From Desulfonatronovibrio hydrogenovorans DSM 9292 (GTDB lineage Bacteria; Desulfobacterota; Desulfovibrionia; Desulfovibrionales; Desulfonatronovibrionaceae): a DNA stretch of 64,000 nt. A program made the position numbers and the translations under genes. Of this stretch, positions 8,265-17,504 are shown one piece after another. The stretch spans positions 125,103 through 189,102 of the forward strand of contig NZ_JMKT01000016.1 in NCBI RefSeq assembly GCF_000686525.1. The letters run 5' to 3'. How positions within the stretch are numbered: position 1 is the first letter of the stretch; every line of letters begins with the position of its first letter. The notes below the pieces were generated by a model that saw only the letters and a program-made list of their open reading frames with translations, did no database searches and was not told the origin of the DNA.

Positions 8265-11200
8265 ATGATTTCTAAAAAAAATATAAAAGCAGTTCATGAT
8301 GCTATAATGAATAATGGCTCTACCAATAGGTATCACTGCATAAACGAACTTCTTAATGACGCTCTTTATACTATGGAGCAATCAGACTGGGCTAAGGCAG
8401 TAAGACTTTGGCAAGATTTGATAATAGAACTTGGAGAGAAAACACCAAAGCAAGCTTATCATTACCTGGATCATTCTTACAAAGAACTTAAGAAGTTTCC
8501 TAAAGGCAAAGAAGAAGAAGAGATTACTGTCGGCGATGTTGAAAAACATGAGTTTCTTTTACATGTCCATGAAAATCTTTGCCCCAAACTATACCTTGAG
8601 ATTGGGGTACAAAAAGGAAAAAGCTTAAAGTTGGCAAAATGCCCAGCAATCGGCATTGACCCAATGCCTCAGATCGAGACAGATATTCCTGAACATGCTC
8701 AAGTCATTGCCATGACTAGTGATGATTTTTTTAAAGAAAATCCCGGGAAACACATCAAGCAATTACCAGATTTAGCATTTATTGATGGCATGCATCTTTT
8801 TGAATTTGTTTTGCGTGACTTTATAAATGTTGAAAGGCTATCTGCTAAGCACTCTGTTATAGTTGTTGATGATATATTCCCTGGCCACCCTGCCCAAGCC
8901 GAGAGAAAAAGAAGGACCAGAAATTGGACCGGTGATGTATGGAAGCTTTATACGGTCCTACAGAAATTCAGGCCGGAATTAACTTTAATCCCGATAAATG
9001 TATCCCCTACTGGAGTTTTGATCATCACAAATTTGCAGCCTGAAAGCAACATACTGTCGGAGAAATATGATGATATTGTAAAACAATATTCTTCAGATAT
9101 AGAACCACCGAAAGATATTATTGATAGAAAAGGCTGTTTGGATCCTTTCAGCAAGTCACTTAATACGATCTTTAAAAGAATAAGAGAATCAAGAGAAATC
9201 GATATCAACCCTGTTTCAAATGAATCGTGTAAGTTAGGTGCTCAAAATGATTCTTTCTTATCTGGAAGGAAAGGCTGTAAAAACAAAGAGAAAATTGCAA
9301 TTTATACTGCAATTACAGGCTGCTGCGACAATCTTTCCGATCCAGAATCTATAATCCCCGGTATTGACTATATCTGCTTCACGGATAATCCCCATTTAAG
9401 ATCAGATGTATGGGATATCCGTCTATTGCCAAGCAATGGATTTGATTACGCTAGAAAGGCAAAGCTCCCCAAAATACTTCCTCATCGATTCTTGCCTGAT
9501 TACCAAATTAGTCTATGGATTGACGGTAACATCCGTATTAAAGATAGCCTTCTTGGTCTTATTATTGACACCCTTTGCAAATGGAACATAGCGCTTTTTA
9601 GACATCCAGAAAACAGACAGTCTATAGAGCAAGAGTTACACTCATGCATTAAGTTGAACAAGGATGATCCAAAAATACTTAATAGGCAGATAGCCAGCTA
9701 TAAAACTGAGGGGTTTTCAAACAACCAAGCTTTTCCAGCCTGTGGAATCATTCTAAGACGTCATAATCATCCAAAAATTATGTCTGCAATGGAATCCTGG
9801 TGGGATGAAATCATGACCCACAGCTTCAGAGATCAATTAAGCTTTCCATATGTTGCCTGGAAGCATGAACTTAAATACAAAGTTATTCATGATAATCTAC
9901 GAGACAATAAATACTTTAAGTGGTACAAACATGACATAAAAACCAGCAAAGAAAAAATTCAGAAAGAATATGAGCAATCAGATGTTGTGTTTTTATCCTC
10001 TCCAGGATCAGGCTTGGGTGAACTTTCTGATATGCTAAACTCTCATCTTTGTAACCAGCACTTGAACCTTTCATTTAGTCATAACTATTACGATCTATAC
10101 CCAGACTGCCCTGGAAATCCAGAAGTATTATACCCTGAGTTATTATCCTGCAAACCATTAGTTGTTTTGCACCGTGATCCTCAAAAATCTAATCTATCCT
10201 ATTTTAAAGAAAAAAGTAAGCAAAAAAATTTGTATTTTGAAAGCTTTGAAAATTTTTCTAGTTCTGAAATCTATGGAATAAAGAGACAAACTGATTATGA
10301 AAACATATTGATGCAATTTTATAATAATCATCCTGGTCCAAGGCTTTTTATTAAGTATGATGAATTTGCCTCAAGCCCTTCTGAAGTTATCCAATCAATT
10401 AATAATTTTATATCTAATATTAATCCAACAAATCATATAGATATAAACTTAACATGCCAAAAAAATGATTACTCTCAAAACCAAACAACGAAATCTGAAA
10501 GTGTACCAGAAAAAATGGAGCTGCTTGTTGCAGTTGAAAATGCCATGAACCAAAAGGCCTGGGACAGAGTTATATCTCTATGCCAGGATCTCTTTGACAG
10601 CTATAAAAACCAAGTTCCTCCTGAAGCCTATGTTCTTTACTCCATGGCCCTTAGATTTAAGGGCAACCATGCTCAAGCCCATGCAGTAATTGCCCAGGGA
10701 GAAAAAAAATTTCCTGAAGACACAAAAATTCACGCTGAATTTGCACAGGTAGCAAAGGCCAGAGGAAATCCAAAACTGGCTGAAACACATCTTAACTTAT
10801 CAAAAAAGCTAACCAGTATTAAGCCAAAAAAAAACTCGATAGAAATATGCGACACAGATAACATTGATAATTTCCTCTACTCTGATCCCGAAGGAGTGGC
10901 TGTTATTATGCCGTGTATTGATACGCAGCAGGGCCTGAAGACCGCAGATATATTGCAGCGTCGAGCTGGCATGCCCTGCAAGATAATCATAGCCAACGAC
11001 ACCCTTCGCCTGGGCTTTATCAAAACAGCCAACGAAGTCTTTAAAAGACTTAAAGCTAAGTATGTCGTTTACCTGGCCCAGGATGCTTTTCCCGGAAGAG
11101 ACTGGTTGGTGTTGGCATATCAAACCTTGGAGAAGACTGGAAAGGGTTTATTGGCTTTTAATGATGGGAAGTGGAAGGGGCGAATTGCTTCCTTTGGGAT

Positions 11201-14200
11201 GGTCCGTGTTCAATGGGTACATAGTCTCTATGGCGGTGACCTTTTTTACAATGAATATAAATCCCATGGGGCAGATAACGAACTGACTGTCATTGCCAGA
11301 GCAACAAACGAACATGTTTACAATCCCCACTGTTCTCTTATTGAAGTAGATTATGACAAGGACCGGGGAGGGTCCAACCCAAAGGACAGAAAGATATTTG
11401 AGAATAGATTTATCAGTTGTTTTGACCATACGGTTTCATTTAAAAATATCGAATGGTTAGCCAGTGAGTATAATGTGAATATGACAAAAAATGTCTTAAG
11501 CAGGATTGGTGAATCCATTTCTGACCAAGTTGGTAACACCAAAACTAAACTAACTAAAGCATTGCTCCATATAAACTGGACGAATAAACACAAATCATAC
11601 TCAGATTATTTTGATTTTATTCAAGAAACCAAGACTGTTACAAGTCCAAAAATCTCCATAATAGTCATCTCTTGGAAATTTCACCCTGACACCATCAAAA
11701 ACTTTCAGATTTTGGAAAAGCAACGAAATCAGAATTTTGAGCTGATTTTTGTGGACAACGGCGGAAAGCCGGGAGAATTTGATGAACTCAAACCCTACAT
11801 TGATACTTATGTCCGGCTGAACACCAACACCGGAGCCTACTTGGCCCGCAATATCGGGGCAATATTCTCCAAGGCTCCGATCCTGTTTTTTCTGGATGAT
11901 GATGGGATTCCTGCTGAAAATATCGTTAAGGCTCATCTTGATGCTCATGAAAAATATGATGTCATTGCTGTTCGCGGGGTCTGTCGGCCTAAAACCAGTA
12001 ATCCCCTCAGTGAAATAGCTAAGCATTATTATCTTGGGCAGTATCCATTTCCAAAATACTGTAACTTGGAAGGAAATGTCAGCTTTTTGTCTAAGCCATT
12101 TTTCAAGGTGCAAGGCTGGGATGACAACATTCAATTTGGACATGGTGGAATCGATCTCAGTTACCGTCTGCTCCAAACTGAGCCTGACATGACAAAACAA
12201 ATATACAGTCCCGACCCTGTAATCTACCATGATTTCGCCTCAAATGAATCGCACTTAAAAAACAAGCTGCAAAAGCAACAAAAAGCGTGGCAGTATTTGA
12301 TTAAGAAACATGGACATGATTTTTTAACCTTCAAAAAGAGCTGGAAAAATTTCGAAAAATCCCAAGCAACGCCTCGTTATGTAAGCAACATAACTACAAA
12401 CAATAATTCGACTACAACACCAAATATTCCAAGCATACTCCCTAACAGTGAGATCAACAAAGCAATCAGCAAGTTGTATGAAAGCTGCAAAATAGAATGT
12501 GCTGAAAAATACTCTTACGAAACTGAGAAAATTTCATTTCAAGCTGTTTCAGAAAGTACAGACGGTATATTCCGTATTAAGATAAAACATGATAGCATAG
12601 ATCAATCTATTTCAGAAATTTTGCCACATTCAATCATTGCAAAAAGTATCGTCCACAAAAGATCGGCATCACCCTTAGAAGCTAAAATCCTGTCTCAGCC
12701 AGAGCTACAATCCACTACGTGCCCATTACATCCTCCAAAGCTATATCATACATACTCAAAAGATAATCTACACTGGCTCTTCATGGAAGACATTAAGCCC
12801 ATAAAACCATTTGACACCTGGAACACCCTCAATCTGCAGCTCATTGGTAAATCATTCGGCTTATTCAATGGCGCTTTTAGTGATAGAGAAAAGCCAGCAA
12901 GAGCATGGCACAATACCGCTTACTTGAACTGGCTTACCAGCAACAACGACTCTCAAATATCTCTATTGGCCAAGACAATATCTCAAGCTATGAAAACTGA
13001 CCTCTTTTCTTTTGATCATGATGCAACTGTATTGGAAAAATTCAACACTCACCTAACCTTATGGCTGAAATGGTTGAATGAACAGCCTTTAGTAATTGGT
13101 CACAACGACCTTAGCCTGGCAAACGTTTTTATCCAAAAACCTCAGGAAAGAATCAGGGTCATTGACTGGGCTCATTGTGGATATTCTTATCCAGGTTTTG
13201 ACCCGGCCCACCTGTATGCTGACGCCGTAGCCAGAAATGGGCTCGAGCTTAATAACCAGGAACTAATGCAAAGCTACCAAGCTGGGCTTATTGAATCAGG
13301 ATTCTCAAAAGCCAATGAGATGAATTTGCTCTTCTCCCTGTACATAGTACTCAGAATGCCCAAAAGCCCATTTTTTCATCCCAATCTGAAGAAATACCTT
13401 GAGTCAAGTACATGTCCTGCAACTCCAACTTATGGATCATTAACTAGTATTAAATCAGCAATTAGTACAATACTCAAACACGCATCAGCATTAAACAATG
13501 CTATGGATAACCGAATGATACCAAAGAACATAGCCCCTAAAAACAATAACAAATCAATACCTCGTCAACCAATAGCAAGTCATGCTTCAACTGACTCAAA
13601 GCAATTGACCCAAAAAGATGAATATTTTTTTCTTCTAACCCAGAGAAAAAAATTCCTAACGTTGACAGATACTTACCAGGCAAATTCCAAAGGCAACTCA
13701 GCATTGACTCATTACCTTGCTGGAAATGCCTACTTTCATCTGAAGCAGCATGACATGGCTCTTAAGACCTGGAATGTAGCTCTTAAAGAAGAAGATCCTT
13801 CCTTGGCCTTTATTAAGCACAGAGCTGACCAACTAACAAACCATCCTGATGTTGTAACAGGCGAAAACCTGCTTTATCCAGAAGAACCCCGGGTTCATGT
13901 TCTTATCTTGACAATGAATCGCAAACCTTATCTACAAAAGACTTTCAAATGTTTAGGAAATACTGACTACAGCAACTACAAGGTGTTTCTTCTTGATAAT
14001 TGCAGCTCTGATGGTACGCAGGAGATTCTCCCGAATCTTAGAGTAGTGTTGCCAGAAGGTATCTCTTATATCCATGATTCTCTGCCCACAAATATCGGCC
14101 GACCAGGGGGGCACAATTGGCTTCTTACCAACTGGGACCATAGTGAGGCAGACTTTATTGCAATTCTTGATGATGACCTGCTGAACTTTGAGCCTAACTG

Positions 14201-14735
14201 GCTAAAAATTTTTCTCAACACCTTCACCTTGAGAGATGATCTGGCAGCCGTAGGCTCCAAGACGCTGACCCCAGAAGGCAGGATTCAGGATGCCTTTCCT
14301 GTCTTTACTGGATTAGAAGATGGGACCAACGTCACTTTTTTTACTCACCGCGATGAAGTAGACATTGGACAGTATGATTATTGCAACAACATACCAGATT
14401 ACGTAACAGGATGTGCGTCACTTTTCAAAAAGGAAATATTCAACAAAATCGGACTGTTTGATATTCGCTATTCACCATCCCAGTATGTCGATATTGATCA
14501 TGGTATTAGAATGAGACTGGCTGGTTATGACTTAATGTATAACGGAAATGTTCCTGTTATCCATGCTCAGCTCACTCATGATGACAGGAAAAAATGCAGA
14601 GCTGCAAGAGGAAACCAACGTGGTAATGCATACAAACTTTCACAAAAGTACTCAAAAAATGAATTCGCTAAAATTTTGGAAAAGCGCAAAGTTCGTGAAA
14701 AAACGTTTTCATACAACACCAGATGTATCAATTAG
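8265..14735 (+). CDS. Giant multidomain protein: methyltransferase, TOD1/DUF616, sulfotransferase-like, GT-A domains, kinase
   Basis: An uninterrupted 2156-codon frame with AGGGAG before the ATG. Domains in order (approximate residues): TPR-like 20-75; SAM methyltransferase-like 90-265 (LYLEIGVQKGKS, FIDGMHLFEF, VVDDIFPG); TOD1/MUCI70 (DUF616) 340-555 (IAIYTAITG, YICFTDNP, LWIDGNIRIK, RDQLSFPYVAWK); sulfotransferase-like 572-720 (FLSSPGSGLGELSDML as a P-loop-like start); TPR cassette 752-846; degenerate GT-A-like 875-1045; GT2 1129-1322 (FLDDDG); choline-kinase/APH-like kinase about 1400-1720 (Lys in IIAKSI near 1459, GHNDLSLANVF, IDWAHCG, all catalytic residues present); TPR-like 1780-1860; GT2 1876-2106 (LLDNCSSDG, ILDDDLL). 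The layout suggests a cytoplasmic assembly machine for a surface glycan. Product and substrates are unknown. Composition is A+T-rich. Confidence 0.85.
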   Translation: MISKKNIKAVHDAIMNNGSTNRYHCINELLNDALYTMEQSDWAKAVRLWQDLIIELGEKTPKQAYHYLDHSYKELKKFPKGKEEEEITVGDVEKHEFLLHVHENLCPKLYLEIGVQKGKSLKLAKCPAIGIDPMPQIETDIPEHAQVIAMTSDDFFKENPGKHIKQLPDLAFIDGMHLFEFVLRDFINVERLSAKHSVIVVDDIFPGHPAQAERKRRTRNWTGDVWKLYTVLQKFRPELTLIPINVSPTGVLIITNLQPESNILSEKYDDIVKQYSSDIEPPKDIIDRKGCLDPFSKSLNTIFKRIRESREIDINPVSNESCKLGAQNDSFLSGRKGCKNKEKIAIYTAITGCCDNLSDPESIIPGIDYICFTDNPHLRSDVWDIRLLPSNGFDYARKAKLPKILPHRFLPDYQISLWIDGNIRIKDSLLGLIIDTLCKWNIALFRHPENRQSIEQELHSCIKLNKDDPKILNRQIASYKTEGFSNNQAFPACGIILRRHNHPKIMSAMESWWDEIMTHSFRDQLSFPYVAWKHELKYKVIHDNLRDNKYFKWYKHDIKTSKEKIQKEYEQSDVVFLSSPGSGLGELSDMLNSHLCNQHLNLSFSHNYYDLYPDCPGNPEVLYPELLSCKPLVVLHRDPQKSNLSYFKEKSKQKNLYFESFENFSSSEIYGIKRQTDYENILMQFYNNHPGPRLFIKYDEFASSPSEVIQSINNFISNINPTNHIDINLTCQKNDYSQNQTTKSESVPEKMELLVAVENAMNQKAWDRVISLCQDLFDSYKNQVPPEAYVLYSMALRFKGNHAQAHAVIAQGEKKFPEDTKIHAEFAQVAKARGNPKLAETHLNLSKKLTSIKPKKNSIEICDTDNIDNFLYSDPEGVAVIMPCIDTQQGLKTADILQRRAGMPCKIIIANDTLRLGFIKTANEVFKRLKAKYVVYLAQDAFPGRDWLVLAYQTLEKTGKGLLAFNDGKWKGRIASFGMVRVQWVHSLYGGDLFYNEYKSHGADNELTVIARATNEHVYNPHCSLIEVDYDKDRGGSNPKDRKIFENRFISCFDHTVSFKNIEWLASEYNVNMTKNVLSRIGESISDQVGNTKTKLTKALLHINWTNKHKSYSDYFDFIQETKTVTSPKISIIVISWKFHPDTIKNFQILEKQRNQNFELIFVDNGGKPGEFDELKPYIDTYVRLNTNTGAYLARNIGAIFSKAPILFFLDDDGIPAENIVKAHLDAHEKYDVIAVRGVCRPKTSNPLSEIAKHYYLGQYPFPKYCNLEGNVSFLSKPFFKVQGWDDNIQFGHGGIDLSYRLLQTEPDMTKQIYSPDPVIYHDFASNESHLKNKLQKQQKAWQYLIKKHGHDFLTFKKSWKNFEKSQATPRYVSNITTNNNSTTTPNIPSILPNSEINKAISKLYESCKIECAEKYSYETEKISFQAVSESTDGIFRIKIKHDSIDQSISEILPHSIIAKSIVHKRSASPLEAKILSQPELQSTTCPLHPPKLYHTYSKDNLHWLFMEDIKPIKPFDTWNTLNLQLIGKSFGLFNGAFSDREKPARAWHNTAYLNWLTSNNDSQISLLAKTISQAMKTDLFSFDHDATVLEKFNTHLTLWLKWLNEQPLVIGHNDLSLANVFIQKPQERIRVIDWAHCGYSYPGFDPAHLYADAVARNGLELNNQELMQSYQAGLIESGFSKANEMNLLFSLYIVLRMPKSPFFHPNLKKYLESSTCPATPTYGSLTSIKSAISTILKHASALNNAMDNRMIPKNIAPKNNNKSIPRQPIASHASTDSKQLTQKDEYFFLLTQRKKFLTLTDTYQANSKGNSALTHYLAGNAYFHLKQHDMALKTWNVALKEEDPSLAFIKHRADQLTNHPDVVTGENLLYPEEPRVHVLILTMNRKPYLQKTFKCLGNTDYSNYKVFLLDNCSSDGTQEILPNLRVVLPEGISYIHDSLPTNIGRPGGHNWLLTNWDHSEADFIAILDDDLLNFEPNWLKIFLNTFTLRDDLAAVGSKTLTPEGRIQDAFPVFTGLEDGTNVTFFTHRDEVDIGQYDYCNNIPDYVTGCASLFKKEIFNKIGLFDIRYSPSQYVDIDHGIRMRLAGYDLMYNGNVPVIHAQLTHDDRKKCRAARGNQRGNAYKLSQKYSKNEFAKILEKRKVREKTFSYNTRCIN

Positions 14736-14860
14736 TTTTATAGAGCTATCCTGAATCCCCTCATGTCCACAAGCAAGGGTAATCCTCAGCTTATTTTGGA
14801 CTAATTGCTTATTCGCTTCAAAATTATTTCTAACTTTAAATCCTAATAATTGGAGAAAAC

Positions 14861-16621
14861 ATGCAACGTACCCAAGCAGTTCAACCTCAGCCTGGCGACA
14901 CCCAAGCTAACCGTTTTCCCCAAAAAAGCCATAACCACCTGCTTAATAGTAAATATCCCCTTTCTGATCCTGCAGAGATATTTCGGAAAAAAGTGCGTGA
15001 AGGCAACATTCTTTTTCCATTCAATCTGATTCAGGCTGAAATGCTGCTAAAGGATTACAGACCTGAGCAAGGAATAGACCCGGTTTTAATGGGGACATAT
15101 TGCCTGGAAAAGGCCCACGACCAAAAACCTTATGACAATAAAGTGATGGAAAGCCTATTGCATCTTAAGAAAATGTCCGGGCACAAAAGGGGCTTGCCTG
15201 AACTAAGAGAGTCTTTAGCTTATGTTAAGCATACATCAGCTGAAAACAGCAGACTCAAGATTGGTATAAATTATCTAAAAAAAGGCAACATTGACAAGGC
15301 AAATAAATACCTTCAGCAGGACAGTCGCATTTCCAACCTGGAAATATTATTCAGTCTGGCTGATGCTTATATTGACCTAGGAAAAACAGCAGATGCACTG
15401 CAGCTTCTGCAGGCCTGCACCGACCTGTACAAAAAATGCAGGCCAGTCCATGCCCATGTAGTGAAAAAACTTGCCTCACTTCTCATGATGGAAGGTCAAC
15501 ACGATCAAGCTGCTGACTGCCTGATAAAACTGCCTCAGGAAACCTTTTCACCGTTAAGATTTATCTACCTTGGTGAGTGTCTCCTTCATATGGGCAACAA
15601 GTCAGAAGCCATGGAAATGTGGAGAAAAGCCCTTATTCTTGATCCGCTCCAGATTCCGCTTTATTTAAAACTATATGATCTTCTAGCTGAAAATAACAAA
15701 ATAAAAGCCCACGATCTGGGCAGCACCAGGGTCAATATCCTCATCTATTCATATAACAAACGTGATGCCCTGCAAAAGACCCTGGAAAGCCTGGCTCAAA
15801 CAGACATAGGCAGCGCCCGGATCCTGATCCTTGACAACAACTGCACCGACGGCACCAAGGAAATGCTTGAAAATATCCCCAAGCTTTTTCCAAACAACCA
15901 AGTCAGGATCATTACCCTGCCGGTCAATATCGGAGCTCCAGCCGCCCGCAACTGGCTCATGTCCCAGCCAGAAAACGAAGATACAGACTTTATCGCTTTT
16001 CTTGACGATGATGTCCTTTTGCCCAGTGACTGGCTGAAAAAACTGATCGGTACTCTGAACCATTTTCCCAAGGCTGCCATCGCCGGGACTAAAGTCATCA
16101 ATGAGGGTCACCCCAAAACAATTCAATATATTTACAGGTTCCTGGACGTAGTTGAAGAAAGCAAAATCATTCTGACCTCAAAACATCCGGATCAACCGGA
16201 CCTGGGACAATTTGACCTGACTCGCAAATGCCTGTCAGTCATGGGATGTTGCCATCTGCTGCGCACCCAAACAGCTAAAGAAGTGGGAGAGTTTGATATA
16301 AGGTTTTCTCCTTCACAGGTTGACGACATTGACCATGACTTCATGACCTGTCTCAAAGGCCATGAAATAGTCTATAACGGCCACATTGAGGTGGTCCACT
16401 GCCAGAAGGCCGGCAAGGAGGCATTCATGAGCCGCCCTGCCCTGGGCAATGTCATGGGCAATGACTACAAGCTGGCCATGAAGCATCCTACAGAAGACAT
16501 GCTCAGGCTCAAAGCTGAAACCGAAAAACAGGATCGCGAGTTTATACGGTCCAGAATCCAGGAAATGCGCAAAACCGGACTACTAAACGAAGTCCCGGAG
16601 GTGATGTTTGATGTTGTTTAG
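14861..16621 (+). CDS. TPR-containing GT2 glycosyltransferase
   Basis: A 586-residue protein. Residues about 100-285 are helical repeats of TPR type (for example LADAYIDLGKTADALQLLQAC). Residues about 290-545 are a GT-A glycosyltransferase of family 2 with NILIYSYNKRDAL, ILDNNCTDGTKEML and the metal-binding FLDDDV. The GT2 domain is a close paralogue of the last domain of the giant protein and of the following gene: all share VNIGAPAARNWL-like and DIRFSPSQ segments and a YNG...VxH end. GGAG precedes the ATG. The 3' end overlaps the next gene by 11 bases, indicating translational coupling. Donor and acceptor sugars are unknown. Confidence 0.88.
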   Translation: MQRTQAVQPQPGDTQANRFPQKSHNHLLNSKYPLSDPAEIFRKKVREGNILFPFNLIQAEMLLKDYRPEQGIDPVLMGTYCLEKAHDQKPYDNKVMESLLHLKKMSGHKRGLPELRESLAYVKHTSAENSRLKIGINYLKKGNIDKANKYLQQDSRISNLEILFSLADAYIDLGKTADALQLLQACTDLYKKCRPVHAHVVKKLASLLMMEGQHDQAADCLIKLPQETFSPLRFIYLGECLLHMGNKSEAMEMWRKALILDPLQIPLYLKLYDLLAENNKIKAHDLGSTRVNILIYSYNKRDALQKTLESLAQTDIGSARILILDNNCTDGTKEMLENIPKLFPNNQVRIITLPVNIGAPAARNWLMSQPENEDTDFIAFLDDDVLLPSDWLKKLIGTLNHFPKAAIAGTKVINEGHPKTIQYIYRFLDVVEESKIILTSKHPDQPDLGQFDLTRKCLSVMGCCHLLRTQTAKEVGEFDIRFSPSQVDDIDHDFMTCLKGHEIVYNGHIEVVHCQKAGKEAFMSRPALGNVMGNDYKLAMKHPTEDMLRLKAETEKQDREFIRSRIQEMRKTGLLNEVPEVMFDVV

Positions 16622-17504
16622 AAAAAATCCCAAGGTTCTCCGCACAATATATAAGCCCATAAGCAGGCCCAGGGTGCATGTATTCATTTACACCTTCAAC
16701 AAAATGCATTTGCTCCATGAAACCCTGCATAGTCTCAAGGCAACAGACTACAGGAACTACAAAGTTTTCATTCTAAACAACGGAAGTGCTGACAGGACCG
16801 AGGCCCTGCTCTATTCTCTGTCCAAAACAATGTTTCCGGAACTAAAGATCATCAACCTGCCGGTCAATATTGGTGCGCCAGCCGCCCGCAACTGGCTTAT
16901 CCATGATCCGGAAAACCAGTATGCTGATTTTGTGGCCTACCTGGACGATGACATTGCCCTGCCCCCTGATTGGATCAAAAAAATGCTCAAGACATTTGAA
17001 GAGCATCCAGAGGCTGGAGTTGTGGGAGCTAAGATCCTGTTTCCGGGATCTCCCAAAACCATCCAGCATACAGGAGGGATAATCACAGCCAAAAAGGAAT
17101 GGGTCCACAGCATAAACGCCCACTCCTTTGAACCTGACCAGGGCCAGCACGACTACATTGCACCTCGTCATTATGTCATGGGTTGCGCACACATGTACCG
17201 GAAAGAGATTTTCGATGTGGTCGGCGACTATGATCTTCGCTTCTCACCAACTCAGTTCGACGAGGTAGAGCATCAGATCCGGATGCGTCTGTATGGATAT
17301 CAGGCAATTTATAATGGATTCATTGAAGTTATTCACAAACTTAAGACCGGCATGAATCAGTCCAAGGCTTCACTTATCAGCAGAGAGGCCAATCGGCTGA
17401 AAATGGAACCTTTGTTTTCTGAAAAGGAAATCGCTGCCTTGGTAGACGAAGACCTCCTTCAGTATGAAAACCATCAAAACAAATCAGAGGCTGGGAATGG
17501 ATAA
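16611..17504 (+). CDS. GT2 glycosyltransferase
   Basis: A stand-alone GT-A domain of about 297 residues: RVHVFIYTFNKMHLLHETL at the nucleotide-binding strand, ILNNGSADRTEAL, YLDDDIALPPDW (DxD-type metal site) and the family signature DLRFSPTQFDEVEHQIRMR. The start at ATG 16611 has GGAGGTG about 8 bases upstream and overlaps the previous gene by 11 bases. It is paralogous to the GT2 domain just upstream and to the C-terminal domain of the giant protein, which points to local duplication. It probably adds one sugar to the growing glycan in the cytoplasm. Specificity is unknown. Confidence 0.88.
   Translation: MLFRKNPKVLRTIYKPISRPRVHVFIYTFNKMHLLHETLHSLKATDYRNYKVFILNNGSADRTEALLYSLSKTMFPELKIINLPVNIGAPAARNWLIHDPENQYADFVAYLDDDIALPPDWIKKMLKTFEEHPEAGVVGAKILFPGSPKTIQHTGGIITAKKEWVHSINAHSFEPDQGQHDYIAPRHYVMGCAHMYRKEIFDVVGDYDLRFSPTQFDEVEHQIRMRLYGYQAIYNGFIEVIHKLKTGMNQSKASLISREANRLKMEPLFSEKEIAALVDEDLLQYENHQNKSEAGNG

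Larger units (their letters stand above)
6200..14800. other. A+T-rich island (compositional)
   Basis: From about 6.2 to 14.8 kb the sequence is visibly richer in A and T than either flank. The two genes inside (6910 and 8265) use AAA, AAT, ATA and TTA heavily, whereas the flanking genes favour CTG, GCC and GGC. A transposase remnant sits at the left edge. Composition moves back towards normal across the 14861 and 16611 genes. This suggests horizontal acquisition of the radical SAM gene and the giant gene. No integrase, tRNA or attachment-site repeat is seen. Confidence 0.6.
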
